NCBI GenBank assembly: GCA_028284675.1 | Contig: JANQRI010000038.1 | Span: 1-64,000 of the forward strand | Source of the DNA: Gammaproteobacteria bacterium | Lineage (GTDB): Bacteria; Pseudomonadota; Gammaproteobacteria; HTCC5015 | DNA: 64,000 nt | Direction: 5' to 3' | Shown here: positions 55,262-64,000 of the stretch, one piece after another | How the letters are laid out: every line of letters starts with the position of its first letter | Numbering within the stretch: the first letter of the stretch is position 1 | The notes under the pieces: model-generated | The model's input: the letters and a program-made list of their open reading frames with translations, nothing else | Database searches by the model: none | What the model was told of the DNA's origin: nothing | Made by a program: the position numbers and the translations under genes

Positions 55262-57880
55262 CTAAGCAATTTTTTCAGCAGCCTCAGACTCTTTCGGCGC
55301 ATCTACCGGCAAAAGAATACGGAATGTAGACCCTACACCACGTTCACTTTCCACACTAATACTGCCACAATGCTTTTCAACTATTGCCGAATAAGCGATA
55401 TACAACCCCTGCCCAGTACCCTTTCCAACCTCTTTTGTTGTAAAAAATGGATCGAAGATTTTTTCGCGCACATCTTCAGGCACACCAATACCGTTATCCG
55501 ATATAAGGATTTCAACCTGATCTTGGGAATGCCGGGTCGCTATCCGGATAACCCCCTGGTGAGCCTGATTCTGGCGTTTGGCTGAGCCGATCGCATGTGC
55601 CGCATTTACTATGATATTCAGCACCGTTTGATTTATTTCTCCGGCAAGACACTCAACATTAGGCAAATCCGGGTCATAATCAGTTTCCACAGTTGCAACA
55701 TACTTCCACTCATTGCTTGATACAATCACGGTACTCTTAATTGCCTGATTCAAGTCCACATAGCTTTTGCCCTGTGTACCCGGATGTGAGAACTCTTTCA
55801 TTGCTTTGACTATGCTGCTGACCCTTTCAACACCATCAATGGATTGTGCTATTGCCTGCGGAACTTCTTCAGATATAAACTCGAAATCCATTTCCTGCTT
55901 AATTGACATAAGTTGATCAGCCAAAGCAGCTTTATCAAAAGCAGAAGCCGATGATGTTATTTTTTCTGTCACATCATCCACCATAAAGAAAAGGCTTTTA
56001 AAAGAGTCCTGTAAGAATTTAATATTATTACCGACAAACTGTATAGGTGTATTGATTTCATGCGCTATCCCGGCTGCAAGCTGCCCAACAGACTCCATCT
56101 TCTGTGTTTGCTGCAACTGCAACTCTATACGTTTTTTCTCTTCAGTGGTTGATTTAAACTGCTGAATATCGCTGATTGAGCCCGCCATGCGAATCGATCC
56201 GCTATCATTGTTGCTGATATGAATACCTTTGGCACGAAACCAGTTATACTCACCGTCTTTTCTCCTAAGCCTAAACTCCATATTATACGGCTCGGAACTG
56301 ATCTCCTGTGCCTCCAATACACTCATCGTTCTCTCACAGTCTTCAGGGTGCAGCAGATCACGAAAAACCCCGGCACTGGGGCAAATTTCAGCGACATCAT
56401 ACCCCAATAGTTCATAAAAACGGGGCGACCAATACTGAGCATCCAAATTTATATCCGGCCAGTCCCAAATTCCGTCGTTCGCACCTTCCACAGCGAGCTG
56501 AAATCTCTCTTCACTTTTACGCAGTGCCTCCGTCGCTTGTTTTAATTCAGTTATATCGGTGGACATAACAATCACTCCGCCGACCTGGCCGTTTTCATCA
56601 TAGTAAGGCAATTTATCGATACGGCTCCACCGAACCCCACCGCCTGAGTCGATATGCCGCTTAATAACACCTAACACCGGAAACTTGGTTTCAATCACTG
56701 TTCTATCCGATGCCATGGATTCCGAATCAACATCAGGAAACACTTCGTTGATTTTTTTCCCTTCAATTTCTTTTGCCGGCATTCCGACAGCATCAGCTGC
56801 ATGTTTATTCACACGCACAATACGGTCATTTAAATCCTGATACCAAATACAGGCCGGAACCGTATCGAATATTATCTGCTGCTCACGCCGTGCCGCTTCT
56901 AACTGCTCGGTCGCACACTGCAAATCAATGGTCCGCTTTTCAACCAGTGCATTTATCTTAACCGCCCGGCGTTGCTGTGACCATAAATATCCGGCGAGAA
57001 AAAAAGTGACCACAAGCCCCAGAATCAAAGGCAAAGCACTCTGTAATTTGCTGACTCCGCTTATAGACCTTTCAGATGGAATAAATGCAATTGATAACCT
57101 TAAACTGCCGAACTGCAGAGCTCCCGGGATAAAAACCGCTTCGCTCAACTCCGCCAGTTTTTTCCATTCAACTGTTTTTGGGATATCACCTTTACTGGAA
57201 TACGCATAAATATGTGAATACTTATTGTAATCTACACCGGTCAAATACAAATGTATATTCAGCCACTCCGGAGCAATGCGTCCAACTGCAGCACGCAGAA
57301 GCGTAGCAATATCAATTACCCCCATCCAAAAACCATACGGAAGAGTATCCGTATCGTTACCGCGGTAAAACACGACTGTCAGTGGCAACAGATGCTTCCC
57401 CCCGGTCTCTTTCAACAACTCAGCATAAAGTGCAGGCGAGTACTCTGCATTCCTATCCAGTCCGTCAGAAGGTAAGGATATGACCCTTTCGTCACCACGC
57501 AATGGCACCTCCATCAAGCGCCGGTAATAAACATTACCGGTTATCACATCTGACCTGTCAATCTGCCACCATGATAAACCTGCAAACCCTTCCAGATCAT
57601 TAACAAATTTTTGCATCTGCACTCCGACTTCAACGTGTTTTGTTGAAGTTACCATTGATGCTGAATAAAAATCGGAAAAAAGCGCAAGGTCGTTTAATTG
57701 CTGCTCAAGCTTCTGCTGCAGCAAAATCGTATAGCTGGACACCATACTTTCAAATTCAATGCGCTCTTGACTGGCCTGCTGAAACGCGACAAAGCGCTGT
57801 GCAGCGATCGAAACGCTTAGGCCGATTAAAACAACCAGCACAATTACGGAAGTTTCCAGGGTTGATGAACGACGGGACAT
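55262..57880 (-). CDS. PAS-containing membrane sensor histidine kinase
   Basis: 872 residues. First helix about 10-30, a periplasmic CHASE-like sensor (about 31-285), second helix (LPLILGLVVTFFLAGYLW), coiled coil, two PAS domains (about 330-440 and 455-580) with PAC motifs, a HisKA-type histidine in GIAHEINTPIQF and ATPase (ISDNGIGVPEDV, GTGQGLYIAYSAI). This NTP-type kinase resembles those of hybrid-free two-component systems. No response regulator is adjacent. A GAGG site precedes the ATG. Divergent from the MauG-like redox operon, which it may sense or regulate. Confidence 0.93.
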   Translation of the reverse strand: MSRRSSTLETSVIVLVVLIGLSVSIAAQRFVAFQQASQERIEFESMVSSYTILLQQKLEQQLNDLALFSDFYSASMVTSTKHVEVGVQMQKFVNDLEGFAGLSWWQIDRSDVITGNVYYRRLMEVPLRGDERVISLPSDGLDRNAEYSPALYAELLKETGGKHLLPLTVVFYRGNDTDTLPYGFWMGVIDIATLLRAAVGRIAPEWLNIHLYLTGVDYNKYSHIYAYSSKGDIPKTVEWKKLAELSEAVFIPGALQFGSLRLSIAFIPSERSISGVSKLQSALPLILGLVVTFFLAGYLWSQQRRAVKINALVEKRTIDLQCATEQLEAARREQQIIFDTVPACIWYQDLNDRIVRVNKHAADAVGMPAKEIEGKKINEVFPDVDSESMASDRTVIETKFPVLGVIKRHIDSGGGVRWSRIDKLPYYDENGQVGGVIVMSTDITELKQATEALRKSEERFQLAVEGANDGIWDWPDINLDAQYWSPRFYELLGYDVAEICPSAGVFRDLLHPEDCERTMSVLEAQEISSEPYNMEFRLRRKDGEYNWFRAKGIHISNNDSGSIRMAGSISDIQQFKSTTEEKKRIELQLQQTQKMESVGQLAAGIAHEINTPIQFVGNNIKFLQDSFKSLFFMVDDVTEKITSSASAFDKAALADQLMSIKQEMDFEFISEEVPQAIAQSIDGVERVSSIVKAMKEFSHPGTQGKSYVDLNQAIKSTVIVSSNEWKYVATVETDYDPDLPNVECLAGEINQTVLNIIVNAAHAIGSAKRQNQAHQGVIRIATRHSQDQVEILISDNGIGVPEDVREKIFDPFFTTKEVGKGTGQGLYIAYSAIVEKHCGSISVESERGVGSTFRILLPVDAPKESEAAEKIA

Positions 57881-58027
57881 TTCAAATGCCTCTCATACAG
57901 TGCAGCGCATTCCTAATATAACGTGCAAGATATGAATAACTTTAGAGCACTGATACAGAATGGCGTTAAAAATTACGAAAAGAGCGCCGATACCTGCAAA
58001 TAAGCACTCAACCAAATAGGCCGACGG

Positions 58028-59116
58028 ATGCCAAATATAGCTAATGATGTGCAACGGCTTTCACTAGCAGGGCTGCTATGCTGCCTGCTGTCAATCATAT
58101 GCCCGACAACCGGGATAACCGCCCCAGAAGTACAGCTCGAGGATCAAAAATATACTTTAACAGCCGGCCATAGCTCGCTGCAAAACTGGCTATTACCGCC
58201 ACAAAACAAATACCCGAGCCGGAACAGCGTTAAATACGCCAAACTCTCACTTGGCGAAAAACTGTTTTTTGACCCAGGGCTCAGCAGCAACGGAAATCTT
58301 GCATGCAGTTCCTGCCATAACCCACAACTTGGCTGGTCAGACTCCAAAAAAACCGCAATTGGTTTCAGGGGAATGATTTTGCAACGTGCCACACCAACTT
58401 TAATCAACATCAGTTACAACCCGGTGCAAAATTGGGATGGCCGCAACGAAACACTCGAAGACCAGGCCCTGGAACCAATTCTAAACCCTGAAGAAATGAA
58501 TATGCATATACCGACATTGCTTAAAACACTTTCACAAAACTCAAACTACAAGGATGCATTTAAACGCGCTTTTCCAAAGCGGGGGATTACGGCCGGGACA
58601 GTCGCAGAAGCTATTGCGACTTTTGAGCGTACAATCATCAGCAATAACTCCAGGTTTGACGAATGGATCGTCGGCGATAAAGAAGCATTAACACCAAGAC
58701 AAATTCAAGGATTTGCAGTGTTTCTTGATCCAGAAAAAGGCAACTGCGCAGGTTGTCATAGCCCACCTAATTTTACTGACAGCAGCTTCCATAATATCGG
58801 CCTAGCATCAAAAACACCTGATATGGGGCGCTTCAAGCACCTCCCGCTGAGATCAATGTGGGGAGCATTCAAAACACCGACTCTCCGAAACATCAACGAA
58901 ACAGCCCCTTACTTTCATGACGGATCAGCGGCTAATTTGCTTGAAGTCATCAAGCATTATCAAAAAGGCGGTATAGACAAAACCAATCTATCACCCGAGA
59001 TTAAACCATTACAGCTTAACGACAATGAAGTAATCGCATTGAAAGATTTTCTGACAACACTGACCGGCACCGTAAAACGATTTACGACTAATCCCCAAAT
59101 ACGGACTTCAAATTAG
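58028..59116 (+). CDS. Dihaem cytochrome c peroxidase / MauG-family protein
   Basis: 362 residues with a signal peptide ending near TGITA. Two haem motifs, CSSCH (about residue 93) and CAGCH (about 239), in the family contexts KLFFDPGLSSNGNLACSSCH-type and FTDSSFHNIGL. FKTPTLRNINETAPYFHDGSA near the C-terminus is a family signature. Reduces peroxide or oxidises a protein substrate in the periplasm; no mau genes are present. First gene of a three-gene unit with the cupredoxin and dihaem cytochrome downstream. Confidence 0.92.
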   Translation: MPNIANDVQRLSLAGLLCCLLSIICPTTGITAPEVQLEDQKYTLTAGHSSLQNWLLPPQNKYPSRNSVKYAKLSLGEKLFFDPGLSSNGNLACSSCHNPQLGWSDSKKTAIGFRGMILQRATPTLINISYNPVQNWDGRNETLEDQALEPILNPEEMNMHIPTLLKTLSQNSNYKDAFKRAFPKRGITAGTVAEAIATFERTIISNNSRFDEWIVGDKEALTPRQIQGFAVFLDPEKGNCAGCHSPPNFTDSSFHNIGLASKTPDMGRFKHLPLRSMWGAFKTPTLRNINETAPYFHDGSAANLLEVIKHYQKGGIDKTNLSPEIKPLQLNDNEVIALKDFLTTLTGTVKRFTTNPQIRTSN

Positions 59117-59129
59117 AGAACCTGCCATT

Positions 59130-59465
59130 ATGACTCTGAAAAGACCAATACTGCATTACGCATTATATATTCTGGCAAGCGTGCTCTTTCAACACACCGC
59201 AAGTGCCGAAGAATACACGGTAGACCAGAAAAATAAAAAATTCAGTATTGAAACCCTGAATGCACAGGTTGGCGATACCGTGCACTTTCTGAATTCTGAC
59301 CGCTTCTTCCACAACATCTATAGCATTTCAGAAGCAAAATCTTTTGATCTCGGCAGCTACCCAAAAGGCAAATCCCGCTCTATAACAGTAGACAAGCCGG
59401 GCACGATAGAGGTGCGCTGCGCGATTCATCCTGGCATGAAGATGAAAATCATTGTCTCTGATTAA
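59130..59465 (+). CDS. Small cupredoxin (plastocyanin-like)
   Basis: 111 residues with a signal peptide (to about SAEE). Type 1 copper ligands can be read as His in RFFHNIY, and Cys, His and Met in VRCAIHPGMKM, the C-x-x-H-x-x-M order of cupredoxins. An electron carrier in the periplasm. It lies 13 bp after the MauG-like gene and overlaps or abuts the dihaem cytochrome gene, so the three are surely co-transcribed. Confidence 0.9.
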   Translation: MTLKRPILHYALYILASVLFQHTASAEEYTVDQKNKKFSIETLNAQVGDTVHFLNSDRFFHNIYSISEAKSFDLGSYPKGKSRSITVDKPGTIEVRCAIHPGMKMKIIVSD

Positions 59466-59481
59466 CCAATACACTATACAC

Positions 59482-60180
59482 GTGAAAGCGACATCATTAA
59501 TAGCTGCAACTCTTTTTTTCACATCACTTGTGTTGGCCAAAAACCCTGCATTCGCCGAATCACATGCGACAAAATCAGGCGCTATCATATTTATAGAACG
59601 CTGCACTTTGTGTCATGGCAATACCGGCACTGGTAATGGCCTGCTGCCGCTAGCGATACAAAACTACCCGCCAACCAGTTTATTTGATAACACAAAAAAA
59701 ACTTCCCGGACCAGCATTGAACAACATTTAAAGAAAGAAAGCCGCCGCAATACACACTGCCCACCCTGGCACCATGAACTCTCTATAAAAGAAATTACCG
59801 AAGTTTCCGAGTTTGCCGCATACCTGCTGAAATATACGGATGCAGCAATAACCTTGCTGGACAAAATACAATCAAATGCAAATATCGAGATCAGCGCCAA
59901 CATCGGATACGCGATCTACCGCACTCACTGCCAAATATGCCATGGAAAACAAGGGGAAGGCGACGGGCAACTTAGCCGGATTATAGAAAACCCAACTCCT
60001 TACAATTTAACTCTAAGCCAAGCCGATGATGATTATTTGTTTAAAATAATAAAAGAAGGCGGAGAAAGAATGAATCGCTCCCCGTCAATGCCACCCTGGG
60101 GAGGTGACTTAACAGATGCAGACATCCGCTCATTAATTATACAATTGAAAAATTTTCGGACTACACAAAATCGGCCATAA
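59482..60180 (+). CDS. Dihaem cytochrome c
   Basis: About 232 residues. I favour the GTG at 59482 because it begins a clean signal peptide ending ...KNPAFA; a TTG at 59452 overlaps the cupredoxin stop and would put extra polar residues in front. Two haem motifs, CTLCH (about residue 41) and CQICH (about 150), each in its own cytochrome c domain, with GEGDGQLSRI and MPPWGGDLTD following. Probably passes electrons between the MauG-like protein, cupredoxin and the respiratory chain. Confidence 0.87.
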   Translation: MKATSLIAATLFFTSLVLAKNPAFAESHATKSGAIIFIERCTLCHGNTGTGNGLLPLAIQNYPPTSLFDNTKKTSRTSIEQHLKKESRRNTHCPPWHHELSIKEITEVSEFAAYLLKYTDAAITLLDKIQSNANIEISANIGYAIYRTHCQICHGKQGEGDGQLSRIIENPTPYNLTLSQADDDYLFKIIKEGGERMNRSPSMPPWGGDLTDADIRSLIIQLKNFRTTQNRP

Positions 60181-60249
60181 AACAGCACTATTAACTCACC
60201 GATATAAATTTTGCTTTTCAATAATCACCACAACATTCACAAGCAAACA

Positions 60250-60846
60250 TTAATAAGGAAAATCGTAATGATTTTGCGGCTCACCCATGATACCGTCACG
60301 CCTGACAATAAATGCGACCCCACTGGTATGCGAGTGGTAAAAAGTAATATTAGCCCCTGGCACCCCAACATCATCATGCAGGTGATCACTGAAAGCAGGA
60401 ACAATCGAGTGTTGCTGACCAAACGTACTCGTATCAGATGTTGAAATAACAATTGCATACAATGGACCCGCTGCACCGGTGACGCCCGCCCGAATATTCC
60501 CCCAGGCTGTCGCATTATCATAGTTTCCATTGAAGTGCGCGACGACTGCCTGCGTAAAGTTTCCCCCGGTCGCTCGGGCTACAATCACCCCGATACAGTA
60601 TGTCAGACCGCTGACTACAACAAAATCACCCGCATTATTCAGGGTTGCATGATTCACAGCGACTGACATGCCAGCCTCTATTGCATTGGCGGTCGCCTTG
60701 GCATTATCAACATTATAATTTGTGATGACCCGTCGACCACAAAAAAATATACCGCGATGCGCACCAATCATAATCTGCCTGTTTGCATCGAACAGGCTCC
60801 GGTTTATTGCCGGAGCCATCGCAGTTTGCGCCCGATAATGTCTCAT
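60250..60846 (-). CDS. Unknown protein with deamidase-like Cys/His pattern
   Basis: 198 residues, no signal peptide. The core VVVSGLTYCIGVIVARATGG followed by VVAHFNG places Cys84 after a strand and His104 on the next strand, as in the CheD / CNF1 / BLF1 deamidase fold (LSGC-type turn, then His about 12-20 residues later). The C-terminus (FYHSHTSGVAFIVRRDG) is also beta-rich. A GAGAG site precedes the ATG. The family assignment is a guess from motif geometry; no homology was tested. Lies downstream of the secreted 417-residue protein on the same strand. Confidence 0.6.
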   Translation of the reverse strand: MRHYRAQTAMAPAINRSLFDANRQIMIGAHRGIFFCGRRVITNYNVDNAKATANAIEAGMSVAVNHATLNNAGDFVVVSGLTYCIGVIVARATGGNFTQAVVAHFNGNYDNATAWGNIRAGVTGAAGPLYAIVISTSDTSTFGQQHSIVPAFSDHLHDDVGVPGANITFYHSHTSGVAFIVRRDGIMGEPQNHYDFPY

Positions 60847-60966
60847 GATGACTCTCTGCCAAATATTATTTTCTGTCCACCAAGCGTTTACAGAGTTTAG
60901 CAGAAAGGTTGTGTATCCAGCTTGCGAAATTATTGCAAATTAACTTTGGGCTGCTTTAGCAAAACT

Positions 60967-62220
60967 TTAAAACCGTTTGCAGTCGCCTTTGATAAAGTAA
61001 GGATTGATTTTAAGATTTTTCTTGATGGCTTTTTGCAATACACCCACAGCCGCCTGATATATTTTCTTTTCGTTGCCAACCTTATTGGCTGGAACTTTCA
61101 AGTTTTTTATCATCGGAAATATTTTATTCGGTGCCGCAGCTTTTTGAGTGACCGTATCAGCCGCAACTATTGTCAGCGTATCACACTGCGTCCCTGATTT
61201 TCCGCCCGAATCCCAAACGATTTGTTTTAATAAAATATACCTGAGCATCACTGCATTCATCACTCCGGGTGCCTTTTTCATATCCAGGCCCGGAACATCC
61301 AGCCACTGGATCACATCCGGGGTTCCCTGATAACCGGAAACCCCACCGAGAACGCGAACTCCGGTACGCGTGCTACCCGCATAGTCTTTACTATCGTGAT
61401 ACCACTTCCCGGCAAGCAGGCCGGGCAAGCGCGGATTACCTTTGCTATCTTTATCGATATCGATATGAATCAACTCATTGGTTTTTGCATTGATACCGAC
61501 CGTCAACTCCCGCAGATACTGCTGACTGACACAACCATGCATGCCGTTCAGGCGCGCGATATGATAAAAACCGGTCATCACGACATACTTTTGCATTGCA
61601 CCCGCCCCATAGCCGCCGGTTACCGGCCCGGTTACAAACCCCGGGGACAACGGCTTGGGTGGCGTAAAAAATTTCGGAAAACGCAAAGGGTTCGGTACCG
61701 GTAACCGATGCCGGCGATCATAGCCGATACCGGCCACCAACGATTTACAACCAACATCGCCGGGCAAAACATTTTCCCCTGAAAATCCGGGCGGCGGGGT
61801 TTTGGTCGGGTCGGTCACCTCCCCATCTACCTCGGTGCGCACAGCCGTACCATCCTGCAGATAAAAACCGATTGCCAGCCCACCGCCCAGGACATTATCT
61901 TCCAGCAAGCCCATTAACTCTGGATGCTCAATTTTCTCGGGTTCAAGATCCTCCAATAATGCCGGATTCAGTAACTCAACCTCCAGCATGACCCTGCCTT
62001 CCGTATCCAGCGGGATCGCGGGGCCATCCTCAGGAAGGCTATATATCAATGACGCCTCGGTCACTGGATTGAGATCAGTGACAACAGACGGGTTAATATT
62101 CAGCAGATACTCATTGGCCGTCTCCAGCTGCGCAGCAAGCGCAAATGGGAAATACAGAAACAACAAACCAATACCGCGACCAACAATTATCCTGGCTTTA
62201 CGCAACGCTATCAGGCACAT
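60967..62220 (-). CDS. Secreted protein, unknown
   Basis: 417 residues. The ATG at 62220 has a near-perfect AAGGAGGT seven bases upstream; the frame runs 13 codons further but that is untranslated leader. Signal peptide (hydrophobic GIGLLFLYFPFALAA, cut near AAQ). The mature part is Pro/Gly-rich with few Cys. It contains PGDVGCKSLVAG and NGMHGCVSQQYL. No known domain recognised. It precedes the deamidase-like gene by 120 bp, so they may be a unit. Divergent from hipBA. Confidence 0.65.
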   Translation of the reverse strand: MCLIALRKARIIVGRGIGLLFLYFPFALAAQLETANEYLLNINPSVVTDLNPVTEASLIYSLPEDGPAIPLDTEGRVMLEVELLNPALLEDLEPEKIEHPELMGLLEDNVLGGGLAIGFYLQDGTAVRTEVDGEVTDPTKTPPPGFSGENVLPGDVGCKSLVAGIGYDRRHRLPVPNPLRFPKFFTPPKPLSPGFVTGPVTGGYGAGAMQKYVVMTGFYHIARLNGMHGCVSQQYLRELTVGINAKTNELIHIDIDKDSKGNPRLPGLLAGKWYHDSKDYAGSTRTGVRVLGGVSGYQGTPDVIQWLDVPGLDMKKAPGVMNAVMLRYILLKQIVWDSGGKSGTQCDTLTIVAADTVTQKAAAPNKIFPMIKNLKVPANKVGNEKKIYQAAVGVLQKAIKKNLKINPYFIKGDCKRF

Positions 62221-62322
62221 CGACCCAACCTCCTTCGTTATTTTGAGCACAACCGGCACAAGCCGGGCTTATTGGCTGATACGTGGCAGTCTGGCAGGTG
62301 GTTCGATAATTTTTATCTATTC

Positions 62323-62486
62323 TATAAAAGCCTCAAAAAAGCTATTTATCAATTTTTATTAATCTTTATAGCCTTTTTTGAGGCTATAAAATATAATCTA
62401 TAAGAATTAGAAATGTTATACATTAAAAGCCTTTTTTAAGGCTTTTAAAAGACAAAAATCTAAATAATAGCCCTATTTAAGGTTTT
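62323..62486 (+). promoter_or_regulatory. hipBA promoter region with four operator-like inverted repeats
   Basis: Four 16-bp AGCCT-N6-AGGCT-type elements start at 62329, 62370, 62428 and 62469. The second (arms 62365-62374 and 62381-62390) and third (62423-62433 and 62438-62448) are perfect palindromes with 10- and 11-bp arms; the first and fourth are imperfect, the fourth ending just before the hipB ATG. Spacings are 41, 58 and 41 bp. This fits cooperative HipB autorepression. Confidence 0.8.
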
Positions 62487-62487
62487 T

Positions 62488-62820
62488 ATGAAATTTGAAG
62501 CACTGTCAGACAAAGAGATTGCCAAAACACTTGGCCAGCGCCTTAAAAACCTGCGATTACGCAAAAACATACCGCAGAGAAGCCTCGCTGATGCAACACT
62601 ATTATCGGTAAACGCCATCAAATCACTCGAAGCGGGCAAAGGAAAACTGGCCACACTTATTCCGGTATTGCGTGAACTCGGAGTTCTGGGTGATCTGGAT
62701 AACTTCATACCCGAACCCCCGGTCAGCCCGATGCAGCTGGCAAAAATGCGCGGCAAAATCCGTGAACGTGCTTCACAATCACGTGGCTCGCCAAATAACC
62801 CGTCTCAAAAGAGCCCGTAA
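62488..62820 (+). CDS. hipB: HipB-type antitoxin, XRE helix-turn-helix
   Basis: 110 residues. Helix-turn-helix of the XRE/lambda repressor type, about residues 12-70 (TLGQRLKNLRLRKNIPQRSL, LLSVNAIKSLEAGKGKL). The Ser/Pro/Arg-rich C-terminal tail is probably disordered. It should bind HipA and the repeats upstream, repressing its own operon. Its stop overlaps the hipA ATG by one base. Confidence 0.9.
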   Translation: MKFEALSDKEIAKTLGQRLKNLRLRKNIPQRSLADATLLSVNAIKSLEAGKGKLATLIPVLRELGVLGDLDNFIPEPPVSPMQLAKMRGKIRERASQSRGSPNNPSQKSP

Positions 62821-64000
62821 TGGTAAAAAAAGTTGATACCGCCACCATCAAGTTATGGGGAGATACCGTCGGCGCGGTTTCCTGGTTGGATGATCGTGAA
62901 TATGCCGTATTTGAGTACAATAAACAGTTTCTGGATAAGGGGCTGGATATCTCACCGGTTCATATGAGCCTGGATAGCGCACGCACCGGTGACGGCATAT
63001 TTATATTTCCAGCGCTGAATAAAGAAACTTTTCTGGGTTTGCCGGGACTGCTGGCCGATGCGTTGCCCGACAAATACGGCAACAGCATTATTGACGCATG
63101 GCTCGCACGCAACGGGCGAAGCAGTGCTGATTTTAATCCGGTGGAAAGACTTTGCTATATGGGTAAGCGTGCGACTGGCGCACTGGAATTCGAGCCTTCG
63201 ACAGTAACCCGGCATGACAAACCGGTTCCAGTAGAGGTATCTGAGCTGGTTACGCTGGCACAAACAGTTATGCAGCAACGTAGCGAGCTGAATGTTAATT
63301 TCAGCAACACTGCAACAGAAAACACAGACGCCATCATGGACATTCTGCGGGTTGGAACATCAGCCGGCGGCGCACGCCCAAAAGCCGTTATCGCAATGAA
63401 TAACGAAGGGCATGTGATATCCGGGCAGGGCAAAGCACCACCCGGCTATGATTACTGGATTCTAAAATTTGACGGTGTTTCCGACCTGGAGTTGAGTGAA
63501 ACGAAAAGCTATGGCCGTATTGAATATGCATACTATCTTATGGCGAAAGCCGCAGGCATTGAGATGTCTGAGTGCCGCCTGCTGCAGGAAAACGGCCGCG
63601 CGCACTTTATGACCAAACGCTTTGATCGCACCAACAACCAAAAACAACATATGCAATCCCTGTGCGGACTGGCGCATTATGATTTCAACAGTCCAGGCAT
63701 GTACAGCTACGAACAAGCCTTTGCGATTATGCGTAAACTGCGCTTAAGCAAAGCCGACGCAGCAAGGCAATATCGGCGTATGCTGTTTAATGTGATCGCG
63801 CGTAACCAGGATGACCATACCAAAAACATTGCATTTATCATGGAACCAAACGGCCACTGGAACTTGTCACCGGCATATGATGTTATTTATTCACACAATC
63901 CGGCAGGTCAATGGACCAATCAGCATCAGATGAGCCTGAACGGTAAACGTGATAATTTCACAAGGCAGGATTTAATTGATGTCGGGGACTCAATCAGCCT
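62820..64000 (+). CDS. hipA: HipA-type serine/threonine kinase toxin, 3' truncated by window
   Basis: At least 393 codons, open to the window edge. Starts at the ATG overlapping the hipB stop (TAATG). N-subdomain (about 1-110), gly-rich loop GTSAGGARPK from about residue 179, YWILKF, and the catalytic N-x-D-x-H-x-K-N as NQDDHTKN (329-336, Asp331), then SPAYDV. HipA of Escherichia coli phosphorylates glutamyl-tRNA synthetase and causes persistence. All visible catalytic residues are intact. The 3' end is not in the window. Confidence 0.93.
   Translation, partial: MVKKVDTATIKLWGDTVGAVSWLDDREYAVFEYNKQFLDKGLDISPVHMSLDSARTGDGIFIFPALNKETFLGLPGLLADALPDKYGNSIIDAWLARNGRSSADFNPVERLCYMGKRATGALEFEPSTVTRHDKPVPVEVSELVTLAQTVMQQRSELNVNFSNTATENTDAIMDILRVGTSAGGARPKAVIAMNNEGHVISGQGKAPPGYDYWILKFDGVSDLELSETKSYGRIEYAYYLMAKAAGIEMSECRLLQENGRAHFMTKRFDRTNNQKQHMQSLCGLAHYDFNSPGMYSYEQAFAIMRKLRLSKADAARQYRRMLFNVIARNQDDHTKNIAFIMEPNGHWNLSPAYDVIYSHNPAGQWTNQHQMSLNGKRDNFTRQDLIDVGDSIS

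Noticed and set aside
1..64000. CRISPR array, rRNA or intact insertion sequence
   Set aside because: No regularly spaced short repeats, no rRNA-like sequence and no transposase frame were seen on either strand.

Overview
The window reads as a contiguous chromosomal segment of a gammaproteobacterium. The support is RNase T, Mpl, SixA, a CGFS glutaredoxin of the GrxD type, the TPR lipoprotein/hemA/prfA arrangement and long-form PstC/PstA. I cannot name the genus. Coding is dense on both strands. I see no rRNA, no tRNA, no CRISPR array and no intact insertion sequence.

Layout. 0.3-6.6 kb: TPR lipoprotein divergent from hemA-prfA, then a DUF4382-type lipoprotein closed by a clear terminator. 6.6-13.5 kb (mostly minus strand): radical SAM protein, autoregulated lexA, and a run of membrane protein, mpl, a Ser/Thr kinase fused to a cyclic-nucleotide-binding domain, ubiX and msrB. 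13.6-21.5 kb: an unusual surface/redox cluster with a tri-haem lipoprotein, an outer-membrane barrel and a 1113-residue repeat protein carrying a C-terminal sorting tail, facing a Tat-exported FecR-domain protein. 21.6-24.9 kb: rnt, grxD, a hydantoinase-B-like protein and a urate-oxidase membrane-domain protein. 25.0-32.0 kb: argD and argF interrupted by two orphan proteins and a 56-bp perfect palindrome.

32.0-47.9 kb is a phosphate region: phoU, pstB, pstA, pstC, pstS, phoR and phoB, followed after egtD, an alanine/sodium symporter and nadC by ppk, sixA and ppx. PstSCAB imports phosphate, PhoR/PhoB sense limitation (Pho-box-like sites precede pstS and phoB), and Ppk/Ppx make and degrade polyphosphate. 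48-55 kb: dps, a lipoprotein, an amidotransferase, a GGDEF-EAL protein, a short-chain dehydrogenase and a glycosyltransferase. 55.3-60.2 kb: a PAS sensor kinase divergent from a MauG-like dihaem peroxidase, a cupredoxin and a dihaem cytochrome c. 60.2-62.2 kb: two unrecognised proteins, one with a Cys/His pattern recalling CheD/CNF1-type deamidases. 62.3-64.0 kb: a hipBA toxin-antitoxin pair with four phased operator-like repeats; hipA runs off the window.

The most novel material is the 1214-residue HAD-tailed protein with its lysine-free acidic neighbour and the nearby palindrome, the tri-haem/barrel/repeat-protein cluster, the kinase with a DFS motif fused to a cyclic-nucleotide domain, and the possible deamidase at 60.3 kb.
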